From CALAED01 sp937891035 (GTDB lineage: Bacteria > Actinomycetota > Actinomycetes > Streptosporangiales > Streptosporangiaceae), in NCBI GenBank assembly GCA_035642125.1, contig DASQSZ010000039.1:1-29414 (forward strand): 29,414 bases of DNA. The letters run 5' to 3'. The position numbers and the translations under genes are program-made. The notes beneath the pieces are model-generated. The model searched no databases. It saw only the letters and a list, made by a program, of their open reading frames with translations, and was not told the origin of the DNA. Shown one piece after another: positions 1 through 8,742 of this stretch. Every line of letters starts with the position of its first letter. The first letter of the stretch is position 1.

Positions 1-1
1 C

Positions 2-256
2 CTCGGTCACCGGGATCTGGGCGAAGGGCCATGGGTCGTTTTCCGGCTCCCCAATGACCGGCCCGGCATCGTGCGCGTGGTCGTGCTCACGCCCGAGGGT
101 TCGTACGGCGACGAGCTCACCCTGGAACCGGCCCAAGACGACGGCGGGCAGCCCGGGCAACAGTGGGCACCACCCCGGCAGGGACCGTCAATGACGCCCG
201 GCCGGCCGCAAGGCCCGGCCGACCGGCAACCTACCCGAACAGATCAGCAAAACTGA
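2..256 (+). CDS. 3' end of an unrecognised protein (5' partial)
   Basis: An open frame runs in from the window edge and stops with TGA at 254-256, so at least 84 residues of the C-terminus are present. The visible part has a short hydrophobic/charged segment (residues such as GPWVVFRLPNDRPG and VRVVVLTPEGSYGDEL) that could end a small folded domain, then a Gln/Pro/Gly-rich tail. I recognise no family. It ends 15 nt before the next ORF on the same strand, which suggests one operon with the membrane protein and the ThiF-like protein. The ATG-like start inside this stretch is probably not the real start, because coding continues upstream of it. Confidence 0.5.
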   Translation, partial: LGHRDLGEGPWVVFRLPNDRPGIVRVVVLTPEGSYGDELTLEPAQDDGGQPGQQWAPPRQGPSMTPGRPQGPADRQPTRTDQQN

Positions 257-271
257 CCCGGGCATCGCTAC

Positions 272-616
272 ATGGACGCTATCGTCACGTTCCTCATCAT
301 CACCACGATCATCGGTGTGATCGCCTACCTCGTGTTCGGCGGCGGGTCCACAACCCCCACCAAGCCAACCCCCACCAAGCCAGGCCTCACCAAGCCAGGC
401 CGGGCGGGGGGCCGCACGGCAGCGGGGCCTGGCACCGAGCGCGAGTTCACCGTCGTGCGGTGGAACCGTAACCAACCGCGCTCCGGGCCGCCCCCGGGCA
501 TCCCAACTCCCGGAGACGGTCCGTGGAAGGTCCACGAGAACCCGAACGCCATCTGCCTCATGACGGGCGTACCGGCCCGGAACTGCACCTGCGATCAGCA
601 TCGGAGCACGTTGTGA
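272..616 (+). CDS. Small membrane-anchored protein with C-terminal Cys cluster
   Basis: 114 residues, no family recognised. Residues 3-22 form one N-terminal membrane segment (IVTFLIITTIIGVIAYLVF). Residues 29-43 are a Thr/Pro/Lys spacer encoded by three 15-bp tandem repeats (356-400). The C-terminal third carries C95, C105, C107 and H110 (C-x9-C-x-C-x2-H), which could bind a metal like a small zinc knuckle. The predicted topology is a single anchor with the soluble part on one side; the side cannot be decided. The stop codon overlaps the GTG start of the ThiF-like gene by 4 bases (GTGA at 613-616), so the two are probably translationally coupled and may act together. No good SD precedes the ATG at 272. 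Confidence 0.7.
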   Translation: MDAIVTFLIITTIIGVIAYLVFGGGSTTPTKPTPTKPGLTKPGRAGGRTAAGPGTEREFTVVRWNRNQPRSGPPPGIPTPGDGPWKVHENPNAICLMTGVPARNCTCDQHRSTL

Positions 617-1821
617 GCCTGACGAACCACTCTCGCTCGGTCCTGGCGGGCTATGACCCGCCTCGGCTGTTCGCGGCGCGGGTACTGGTGGCCGGGCTAG
701 GCGCCCTCGGCCAGAACGTCCTGCAGAGCTTGGCGCTGAGCGGGGTCGGAAGCTTCCTGCTCATCGACTGCGACGGCTTCGAAGACCACAACGCGACGCG
801 GTCCCCGTTCTTTCCGCACCCGACCGAGCGCGCGTTGTTCGCCGGGCGGAAGGCGCCGATCGTCGCCCACCGCGCCGCGGCCATCGCCACCGCGCCCGAA
901 CCGGCGATCTTGTTCTGCGACGACACCGTGCAGCGTGTGGGGGACGCCGCGATTCGCTGGGCCGATGTGGTGGTCTCCGCCGTCGACAGCCTCACCACGC
1001 GGGCCTGGCTGACCGAACGCGCCCGGCTGTATGGCAAACCGTTGGTCGAGGGCGGCTTCGGGGGGTCGGAGTTCAACTTTTCGGCATTCTCCGGGGCGCC
1101 GGACGAGGTCTGTTATCGCTGCTTTCATCCGGGTCGGGAGTCGTCGGCGTCTTGCACGCAGTACGCCAGGGAGGCCGAACGCAACCAGATAATTCCCGCG
1201 ATCCAGGCGACGGCGGCCGTGCTGGGCGGCTACCTGGCCGAACAAGTGATCAGCATTCTGCACGGCAAGACGGCGGCGTACGGCCTGCGGTTCTTCGGAG
1301 ACGTCCGCCGGCCGGCGCTAGAGAAATCGTCGATCCAACTGAACCCCGAGTGCCCAGGCGAGCACGTACCACTACCGGTACGGGAGGTGCTGCCCGTTCG
1401 ACCGGCCGGCCGGCGCCTCGCCCATGTGCTGGACGATCTTCGGGAGCATGTCCCGTCAGGATGGGTCGCGTTCGCGGAGCCGGTCGTCATCTCGCAGACC
1501 TGCACGAACTGCGGCGCCATGTGCCGGGTACGGGCCCCCGAGTCGTCCTGGCTGCTCGATCCCCGATGCGCGCGCTGCGGCGGGTCTTGGCCGACCACCG
1601 ACGAATCCGCCCCCTCCTTGGTTTCCATGATCGAACTCGCGGCGGACCTCGACCCGAACACGGCCGACCTCGACGCCGCCGAGCTTGGACTGAGCCCGGG
1701 CGGCGGCATAGTGGTCTATCCGGAGGATGGTTCTCCGTTTCTTGCGGAGATACCCGGGCAGTTCACCGGGGGCTGGAGTCGGGTGCCGGACACGGACGTG
1801 GCCGCGCCCAAGCCAGCCTGA
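613..1821 (+). CDS. ThiF/MoeB/E1-like adenylyltransferase with C-terminal zinc ribbon
   Basis: 402 residues from a GTG at 613. This start is preferred to an in-frame ATG at 523 because it overlaps the stop of the previous gene. The Rossmann fold opens with GLGALG (28-33), followed by the acidic strand LLIDCD and the E1-type ATP/Mg motif DGFEDHNATR (54-63) and DSLTTR (125-130). CYRC (167-170) is the first half of a structural zinc site. C181 sits where MoeB/E1 enzymes carry the catalytic cysteine. C297/C300/C304 and C319/C322 form an added zinc ribbon. The family adenylates the C-terminal glycine of ubiquitin-like or sulfur-carrier proteins. No thiamine or molybdopterin genes are next to it, and it is coupled to a small membrane protein, so a dedicated conjugation or peptide-modification system is more likely than cofactor synthesis. 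The substrate is unknown. Confidence 0.85.
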   Translation: MSLTNHSRSVLAGYDPPRLFAARVLVAGLGALGQNVLQSLALSGVGSFLLIDCDGFEDHNATRSPFFPHPTERALFAGRKAPIVAHRAAAIATAPEPAILFCDDTVQRVGDAAIRWADVVVSAVDSLTTRAWLTERARLYGKPLVEGGFGGSEFNFSAFSGAPDEVCYRCFHPGRESSASCTQYAREAERNQIIPAIQATAAVLGGYLAEQVISILHGKTAAYGLRFFGDVRRPALEKSSIQLNPECPGEHVPLPVREVLPVRPAGRRLAHVLDDLREHVPSGWVAFAEPVVISQTCTNCGAMCRVRAPESSWLLDPRCARCGGSWPTTDESAPSLVSMIELAADLDPNTADLDAAELGLSPGGGIVVYPEDGSPFLAEIPGQFTGGWSRVPDTDVAAPKPA

Positions 1822-1860
1822 TGCCCGCCGACCAGGACGCTGCGAGCCACGGCAGGCGGG

Positions 1861-3069
1861 TCAGCGCAGCGCCGCCGTCCAGGCGCGCATCCAGTCGGTG
1901 TAGTCGGTACAGTCGTCGCTGCCGTCGCCGCACGCGCGCATCGGCGTCTTGGCGAACGTCACCCGGTCGAGGTAGTCGCGATCACCCACGTGGTAGGCGG
2001 TGCAAAAGCCGGCCTTCAGCCGGTCGCGCGAGCACGCTCGCGGATTGGCCGGCGCCACGCCGTCCCACTCGGCCACCTGCTGCTGTATGTCGGGTGAGGT
2101 GATCCAATTGAGCCACTGGTACATGCAGTTGGGATGTTCGGCGCGCGCCCCGATCATCCAGGAGTCCGCCCAGCCGGTGACGCCCTCCTTCGGCGTCGCT
2201 CCGGCGACCGAGCGGCCGGCACGGGTGAGCACGTCGACGTGGTAGGGCCACACCTCGCCGAGCACCGCGTCGCCGGTGGCGAAGGCGTCGACGGCGTCGG
2301 ACGGATGCCGCCAGTAGGTCTGGACGTCCGCGTGCTGGCGGGTGAGCAGCGCCGCGGCGGCGTCCAGTTGCTCGCGGGTCAGCTCGAAGGGGTCTTTGAT
2401 CTTGAGCGAGCGCTGGGTGCTCTTCAGGTAGAGCGCCGCGTCACCGATCGTCATCGGGGTGTCCCGCATGACGATGCGCCCGCGATATCTCTTCGACTCC
2501 GCGGGGTCGAACACCGCGGCCAAGCTCGTCGGGGCCGGGGTGACCACCTTGGGGTCGTACATCAGCTGGTTGACGCCCCACACGAACGGCACGCCCATGA
2601 CCTTGCCGCCGGTCCGCAACAGCCCGCGCAGCCGCGGCTCGAGGTCCTTGTGGCCGTCGATGAGGTCGGGATTGACCGGGACGACCTGCCGGGCCGCGAT
2701 GAGCCGGCCGGCGACCTCGGGTGGTGCCGACACCCCGTCATAGCGTCGGCTCGGGTTCGACATCAGCTCGACGATGTCTTGCGTCGTCGCGGCGTACTTC
2801 ACGTTGACTCGGCACTTGGTGCGCTCCTCGAACGGCGTCACCCAATCCACCCGCGGGTCGCTCGAGCCGTTCTCGGCGTATCCGGGCCACGTCACCAGGC
2901 TGAGCGCGCCCTCGCCCTGGCCGATCGTCTGGGCGACCCGCACCGAGTCCTTGCCGCCGCCGTCACCGCCGTCATCGCCGCCGCTGCAGCCCGCCAGCAT
3001 GGACAGGACGGGCAGCGCCGCGATCGCGATCGTCGTCGCGATGCGCGCGGTCGTGCGTGAATGCCTCAT
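1861..3069 (-). CDS. PotD/PotF-like polyamine ABC transporter substrate-binding lipoprotein
   Basis: 402 residues. The ATG at 3069 is chosen over upstream in-frame codons because it has a GGGAG SD and begins the signal peptide. The lipobox LAGC puts the lipidated cysteine at residue 28, followed by a Gly/Asp-rich linker. The mature part reads like the spermidine/putrescine-binding family: a WPGY strand, vDWVTPFEERTKC, YDGVSAPPEVAGRLI, and a WGVNQLMYDP segment that lines the ligand cleft in PotD relatives. It would bind a polyamine or related cation outside the membrane. No permease or ATPase gene lies nearby, so it is an orphan binding protein here; the amine-catabolic genes at 7.1-12.1 kb may be functionally related. 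It is convergent with the ThiF-like gene. Exact ligand unproven. Confidence 0.85.
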   Translation of the reverse strand: MRHSRTTARIATTIAIAALPVLSMLAGCSGGDDGGDGGGKDSVRVAQTIGQGEGALSLVTWPGYAENGSSDPRVDWVTPFEERTKCRVNVKYAATTQDIVELMSNPSRRYDGVSAPPEVAGRLIAARQVVPVNPDLIDGHKDLEPRLRGLLRTGGKVMGVPFVWGVNQLMYDPKVVTPAPTSLAAVFDPAESKRYRGRIVMRDTPMTIGDAALYLKSTQRSLKIKDPFELTREQLDAAAALLTRQHADVQTYWRHPSDAVDAFATGDAVLGEVWPYHVDVLTRAGRSVAGATPKEGVTGWADSWMIGARAEHPNCMYQWLNWITSPDIQQQVAEWDGVAPANPRACSRDRLKAGFCTAYHVGDRDYLDRVTFAKTPMRACGDGSDDCTDYTDWMRAWTAALR

Positions 3070-3296
3070 GCCGCTCCCGGTTGACCGATCGGTACCTCGG
3101 CCGCAGCACCAGCGTAATGGCGCGGGGCGAACGCGTGTGAGCGGACTCCCCCGATGTGCGCGGATCGGCCCAAGACCGCGATCTAGATCTCGATTGGAGC
3201 ACGGCGGATCTCGGTTCGGTCTCCGGCGGAGCCGACGCCGGGCCAAGCCCGTCCATGAGGCGACTGAGCTCGTTCAGCGGCACGCCGCTGAGGTCT

Positions 3297-3301
3297 GGAG
3301 G
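3297..3301 (+). promoter_or_regulatory. Ribosome binding site of the VWA lipoprotein gene
   Basis: GGAGG lies 9 nt before the ATG at 3311 and supports that start. The 241-bp divergent region 3070-3310 must hold promoters for both flanking genes. Apart from a GATCTAGATC palindrome at 3180-3189 I see no clear -35/-10 pair there. Confidence 0.6.
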
Positions 3302-3310
3302 TAGGGCGGG

Positions 3311-4906
3311 ATGAAGATCGTGCTGGCGGCATCCGTGCTGGCCGTCGCGCTGGCCGCGACCGGCTGCTCGGGCGGATCCCACAACGAGAGCACAGTGGGC
3401 GACGGCTCCGGCGGCGGGGCGCCGCGGCAGGCGGTGCCCGGGCAGGGCGCACCGGGGCCGGGGCTGGCCGCGCCGCCCCAGGGTGCCAGGGATGACGGTG
3501 CCGAGGAGGCCGGCACGGCGACCAGCTATTTGTCCACCTTCGCGCTCGACGTCGACACCGCCTCCTACGGTTTCGCCCGGCGCGCGCTCACCGAGGGCCG
3601 GGCGCCCGATCCGGCGACCGTACGGCCTGAAGAGTTCGTGAACCGGTTCCGTCAGGGCTACCCCGAGCCGGACGGCAACGGCTTTTCGATCACCGCGGAC
3701 GGCGGCCGGCTGGGCGCCACCGACGGCGGCGACGTGCGCATGCTCCGCGTCGGCCTGCAGACCCGCGCCGCCTCGCCCGGCGCGCGCCAGGACGCGAACC
3801 TCACCTTCGTCATCGACACGTCCGGGTCGATGGCCGAGCCAGGGCGGCTCGACCTGGTCAAAGACGCGCTGCACACACTGGTCGGCAAGCTGCGGCCAAG
3901 CGACAAGGTGGCGATCGTGGCGTATGAGTCCGACGCCAGGCTGGTGCAGCCGATGATCTCGGCGGCGAACCGGCGCAAGCTGACCGATGCGATCGACGAC
4001 CTGCGGCCCGGCAGCAGCACCAACCTCGACGCGGGCATGGTGCTCGGCTATCGGGAGGCGCGGCGCAATTTCCGCGCGGGCGTCACCAACCGAGTGATCC
4101 TCGCCTCCGACGGCCTGGCCAACACGGGCGACACCGACTCGGCGGCGATCTTGCGGAAGGTCAGCGACGAGGCCGGGCAGGGCGTCTCGCTGCTGTGTGT
4201 CGGCGTGGGCAGCGACTATGGCGACGCCCTCATGGAGCAACTCGCCGACCATGGCGACGGCCGTGCGGTGTATGTCGCCGAACGGTCAACGGCCCGAGAG
4301 ATCTTCGTACGGGATCTGCCGGCCACCCTGGAGCTGCGTGCCCGTGACGCCAAGGCCCAGGTCGCCTTCGACTCTCGCCAGGTCGAGTCGTTCCGGCTGA
4401 TCGGCTATGACAACAGGGGCCTGCGGGCCGAGGACTTCAGAAACGACACCGTGGACGGCGGAGAGATCGGGCCCGGCCACTCGGTGACGGCGCTCTACGC
4501 GGTGCGGCTCCGGCCAGGTGCGACCGGCCACCTCGGCGACATCTCGGTGCGCTGGCAGGATCCCGACACGCGGGAGGCCCGGGAGAACGGGCGCGGCGTG
4601 GCGGTCAGCGATCTGGCGCCCGATCTGTGGACGGCCGGCGCGACGCGGCTGCGGGTCGACGCGGTCGCGGCGTACTTCGCGGAATCGCTGCGGGACGGCG
4701 GCGCGGGGGGCGGTCAGGGCAGCCGGCCGCGCAGCCCGTACGTCAGTCCGGCCCCCGGGCCGTTCGTCACCGAGGGACGCGTGCCCGGCGAGCCATGGGT
4801 CGACCTCGGCCGGCTGGCCGAGGTCGTCGGCGATCTGTCGCGCGCCGAGGAGGAGGGCGAGGTGATCGAGTTGGCCGGCCTCATCGAACGTGCGCAGCGC
4901 CTGTGA
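3311..4906 (+). CDS. YfbK-type von Willebrand factor A domain lipoprotein
   Basis: 531 residues. The signal peptide ends at lipobox LAATGC (Cys19), followed by a Gly/Pro-rich linker to about residue 68. Residues about 75-125 match the N-terminal domain found before VWA in YfbK proteins (LDVDTASYGFARRAL, VRPEEFVNRF). The VWA domain follows at about 164-340 with an intact MIDAS, DTSGS (169-173), and later the DGLANTGDTD loop. The C-terminal part (about 350-525) matches DUF3520 (SVTALYAVRLRP, LGDISVRWQDP). It should be anchored to the outer face of the membrane and bind a partner protein through Mg2+. Family function is poorly known; a role in envelope biology is inference. It stands alone, divergent from the PotD-like gene. 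Confidence 0.9.
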   Translation: MKIVLAASVLAVALAATGCSGGSHNESTVGDGSGGGAPRQAVPGQGAPGPGLAAPPQGARDDGAEEAGTATSYLSTFALDVDTASYGFARRALTEGRAPDPATVRPEEFVNRFRQGYPEPDGNGFSITADGGRLGATDGGDVRMLRVGLQTRAASPGARQDANLTFVIDTSGSMAEPGRLDLVKDALHTLVGKLRPSDKVAIVAYESDARLVQPMISAANRRKLTDAIDDLRPGSSTNLDAGMVLGYREARRNFRAGVTNRVILASDGLANTGDTDSAAILRKVSDEAGQGVSLLCVGVGSDYGDALMEQLADHGDGRAVYVAERSTAREIFVRDLPATLELRARDAKAQVAFDSRQVESFRLIGYDNRGLRAEDFRNDTVDGGEIGPGHSVTALYAVRLRPGATGHLGDISVRWQDPDTREARENGRGVAVSDLAPDLWTAGATRLRVDAVAAYFAESLRDGGAGGGQGSRPRSPYVSPAPGPFVTEGRVPGEPWVDLGRLAEVVGDLSRAEEEGEVIELAGLIERAQRL

Positions 4907-5005
4907 GTCTCCGGCCTGCTGGTTGTCGGCGCTTCCGGGCCTACGCGCTACGCGCCGGACGCGGCTGGGCGCCCACCCCGGCACGCCGATCCGCGTGCAC
5001 TGATG

Positions 5006-5052
5006 TGATCATGCGGTGGTCCCCGACGAATCTGGGAACCACCGCATGATCA
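5006..5052. terminator. Strong hairpin, probable bidirectional terminator or REP-like element
   Basis: TGATCATGCGGTGGT (5006-5020) is perfectly complementary to 5038-5052, a 15-bp stem. Past one mismatch it can be extended by three C:G pairs (5022-5024 with 5034-5036), leaving a 9-nt apical loop. It lies between the converging VWA and small-protein genes. There is no U-run on either strand, so it could equally be a repeated intergenic element. Confidence 0.55.
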
Positions 5053-5088
5053 CGGCGGGGAGGGCGGATCGCCTTGGGAGTGCGGGAG

Positions 5089-5120
5089 GGCTTGGAGCCT
5101 GGGGAGGCTTGGAGCCTGGG
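5089..5120 (+). repeat. Tandem 15-bp direct repeat
   Basis: GGCTTGGAGCCTGGG occurs at 5089-5103 and again, identical, at 5106-5120 (period 17). It lies in non-coding DNA downstream of the small-protein gene. Confidence 0.7.
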
Positions 5121-5254
5121 ACGCCGCCGCGCCCCGGGGCGAGCAATTGGTGCTTCCGCGCCACACACGGAGGTTGCTGGAGGGGAGATGACGCGGGTTT
5201 GCTCATCCCGGGACAGCGGCGGCACCGGCGCCGTGACCAGGCTGGGACAGCGGG

Positions 5255-5569
5255 TCACCTTGACGTGCTGCCTGGCCACGCTGCCGCCGGCACCCGGCGG
5301 AGCGATGTTGCGGTAACGCCCTCGAGGTGGAGGGAGGCCGAGGGGCGTCGGATGCCCTGCCGGGAGTCGCTGCGATTGGCGTTCTGTTGGATCACCTCAA
5401 TACTTGCGATCAGTTTCTCTTGCGTGGTTGCCTCAACGAAGTCTCCGATGTCCCGGTCGGCGGGCGGGAGCGCCCACCAATGCCCAGTCGCCATCCCGAA
5501 CCAGATGCTCCACCTGGGAAACCGCCGGTGCAGCTCGGCGATCTCGACGGTGTGGTCGTCTGCAGGCAT
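5255..5569 (-). CDS. Small conserved actinobacterial protein of unknown function
   Basis: 104 residues from ATG 5569, with an AGGGAG SD about 8 nt upstream. The first half has a distinctive aromatic core, LHRRFPRWSIWFGMATGHWWALPP, followed by an amphipathic helix (VEATTQEKLIASIEVIQQN). The last ~35 residues look disordered. Short proteins with this W-I-W-F-G / WWA pattern are common in filamentous actinomycetes, often beside DNA-binding regulators, but their function is not established as far as I know. It has its own well-formed promoter with a flanking inverted repeat (see 5622-5664), and so is probably monocistronic and regulated. It may be a peptide that acts with an unlinked regulator; that is inference. 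Confidence 0.75.
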   Translation of the reverse strand: MPADDHTVEIAELHRRFPRWSIWFGMATGHWWALPPADRDIGDFVEATTQEKLIASIEVIQQNANRSDSRQGIRRPSASLHLEGVTATSLRRVPAAAWPGSTSR

Positions 5570-5621
5570 AGGTTTCTCCCTGCGACCAGAACCCCTTTTG
5601 AATCGTTATTGTCACACTAAT

Positions 5622-5664
5622 TCGCGACAAGCCCTATAGTGTCGCGACCCACAGATTGGGTCAA
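5622..5664 (-). promoter_or_regulatory. Promoter with overlapping inverted-repeat operator for the small protein gene
   Basis: On the minus strand TTGACC (5664-5659) and CACTAT (5641-5636) are separated by 17 bp, a good vegetative sigma-factor promoter reading toward the ATG at 5569. TCGCGAC (5622-5628) and GTCGCGA (5641-5647) form an inverted repeat that brackets the -10 region, a typical position for a repressor operator. The surrounding 5590-5760 is clearly more AT-rich than the rest of the window. Confidence 0.55.
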
Positions 5665-5857
5665 GGGTAGTAGAAATTATTTGTTTCGACTTTTGTGAAG
5701 GAAACCCATTTACCAATCGTCAACCGCAGTCAATGAACCCCTGATCGGCACAAACCTCCCAATACTGGCTATCCGCCGCCCTTAGCAGACCACATCCGGC
5801 CAGACAAGTAACATCAGCGCCGAGACTTTTCAGTTGCCTCCTGGTAAGGCGTGTTTG

Positions 5858-7021
5858 TCAACTCGCGGTGGCCGAAGCCGCCACGGCTGCGGGCGTCCTG
5901 CCGGCCGAGACCTCGAGCACGGCGGTTTCGGTGACCAGCGCTGTCACCAAACGCGCGGGAGTGATGTCGAAGGCGGGATTGAAACCCCGGCTGTCCTCGG
6001 GCGACGTGCGCGTCCCCGCCCAGCCGAGCACCTCGTCCTCGGCCCGCTGCTCGATGGGAATCTCCCCGCCGGATCGCAGTGAAAGGTCGACCGTGGTCCA
6101 CGGCGCCGCGACGAGGAAGGGAATGCCGGCGTCGGCGCAGGCCAGCGCGACACCAAGGGAGCCGATCTTGTTGGCCGTGTCGCCGTTCGCCGCTATCCGG
6201 TCGGCCCCTATGATCGCCGCGTCGACGAGGCCCCGGCAGATCGTGCTCGCGGCCGCGCCGTCCACCTGCACGCGGTGCGGGATGCCGGCCCTGGCCAACT
6301 CCCATGCGGTGAGCCTGGCTCCTTGCAGCAACGGCCGCGTCTCGTCGACGTAGACCATCTCGACCAGGCCACGGGCGTGCAGCTCACGGATGACCCCGAG
6401 GGCGGTTCCCCAGTCGGTGGTGGCGAGTGTCCCCGTGTTGCAATGCGTGAGGAGCCGCAGGCCGGGCCGAGTCCCGGCGCCGGCCAGCGAGGCCGGGACC
6501 GGGGCCGGGACCTGGGCCGGGGCCGCACCCTGGGCGGCGACCGGGGCCGAAGCCGAGGCCGTCGGCGCGGGCGAGGACGCCGCTGACGTGAGCAGCCGGG
6601 CCTGGAGCCAGTCGGCGCCGCGGGCGCCCATCGCGTGGTTCGCGGCCACGTCCTCGGCCACTATGGCATCCGCCTCCGCCACGACGGCGGCGACGCCCGC
6701 GGCCATGAGCCCGGCGACCCGATCGACCGCCGCCGCGAGGTTGACCGCGGTGGGCCTGGCGGTCCTGACCTGGTCGATCGCCGTGGTGACCGCTCGCTCG
6801 TCCCAGCCCTCCCTCGCCCCCTGGAGCATCGCCATCGCCACGCCGTAGGCTCCGGCCGCCCCCAGCGCGGGGGCCCCGCGGACGGCAAGCCCCTGGATGG
6901 CGGCGACGAGTTCGCCGACGTCGCGCAGGTCGAGGTAGGCCAGCCGCCCGGGCAGGGCCGTCTGGTCGACGATCCGCAGGGCGTCGCCCGTCCAAGCGAT
7001 GGTCCGTACGTTCCCCACCAT
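5858..7021 (-). CDS. mtnA: S-methyl-5-thioribose-1-phosphate isomerase
   Basis: 387 residues. It isomerises 5-methylthioribose-1-phosphate to methylthioribulose-1-phosphate in the cytosolic methionine salvage pathway. Family motifs are present: VRGAPALGAAGAYG (48-60), THCNTGTLATTDWGTALG with catalytic C194, and GADRIAANGDTANKIG with catalytic D274, then the C-terminal FNPAFDITP. Between the N-terminal domain and the Rossmann-like domain (about 145-186) there is an Ala/Pro/Ser-rich insert not expected in the compact enzyme. No other salvage genes (mtnBCD, mtnP) are adjacent. The ATG at 7021 has no SD but has TACTAT 7 nt upstream, suggesting a leaderless transcript. Confidence 0.95.
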   Translation of the reverse strand: MVGNVRTIAWTGDALRIVDQTALPGRLAYLDLRDVGELVAAIQGLAVRGAPALGAAGAYGVAMAMLQGAREGWDERAVTTAIDQVRTARPTAVNLAAAVDRVAGLMAAGVAAVVAEADAIVAEDVAANHAMGARGADWLQARLLTSAASSPAPTASASAPVAAQGAAPAQVPAPVPASLAGAGTRPGLRLLTHCNTGTLATTDWGTALGVIRELHARGLVEMVYVDETRPLLQGARLTAWELARAGIPHRVQVDGAAASTICRGLVDAAIIGADRIAANGDTANKIGSLGVALACADAGIPFLVAAPWTTVDLSLRSGGEIPIEQRAEDEVLGWAGTRTSPEDSRGFNPAFDITPARLVTALVTETAVLEVSAGRTPAAVAASATAS

Positions 7022-7028
7022 GTCTCAC

Positions 7029-7034
7029 ATAGTA
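7029..7034 (-). promoter_or_regulatory. -10 hexamer for a leaderless mtnA transcript
   Basis: TACTAT on the minus strand lies 7 nt before the mtnA ATG. No SD precedes the ATG. This fits the TANNNT arrangement of actinobacterial leaderless mRNAs that start at or next to the initiation codon. Confidence 0.4.
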
Positions 7035-7152
7035 ACGAGCTCGGAGAAACACCCCTATTCGGGCTAGCTGGAACCGGTTTATCACTGAGGATTCTGACTC
7101 GATGTGATGAGGCGGGAAAATATCGGGAAGTTCTTGGCCCCAGAGGTTGCGA

Positions 7153-8738
<1,586 letters not shown>

Positions 8739-8742
<4 letters not shown>

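Larger units (their letters stand above)
4907..5254. other. Intergenic region without a gene
   Basis: 348 bases between two convergent genes. Short frames here lack SD signals and family resemblance. The region holds the strong hairpin at 5006-5052 and the tandem repeat at 5089-5120, described separately. Confidence 0.6.

Noticed and set aside
613..1821. Assigning the ThiF-like gene to thiamine or molybdenum cofactor synthesis (thiF/moeB)
   Set aside because: No sulfur-carrier, thiazole or molybdopterin genes are adjacent, and the C-terminal zinc ribbon and coupled membrane protein do not fit those enzymes.
2972..4252. Minus-strand frame (426 residues) antisense to the VWA lipoprotein
   Set aside because: It overlaps both the PotD-like start and the VWA core and has no recognisable domain.
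5018..5042. tRNA-like arm (GGTTC...) on the minus strand inside the hairpin
   Set aside because: No acceptor stem, anticodon arm or CCA-compatible layout around it; it is explained by the 15-bp inverted repeat.
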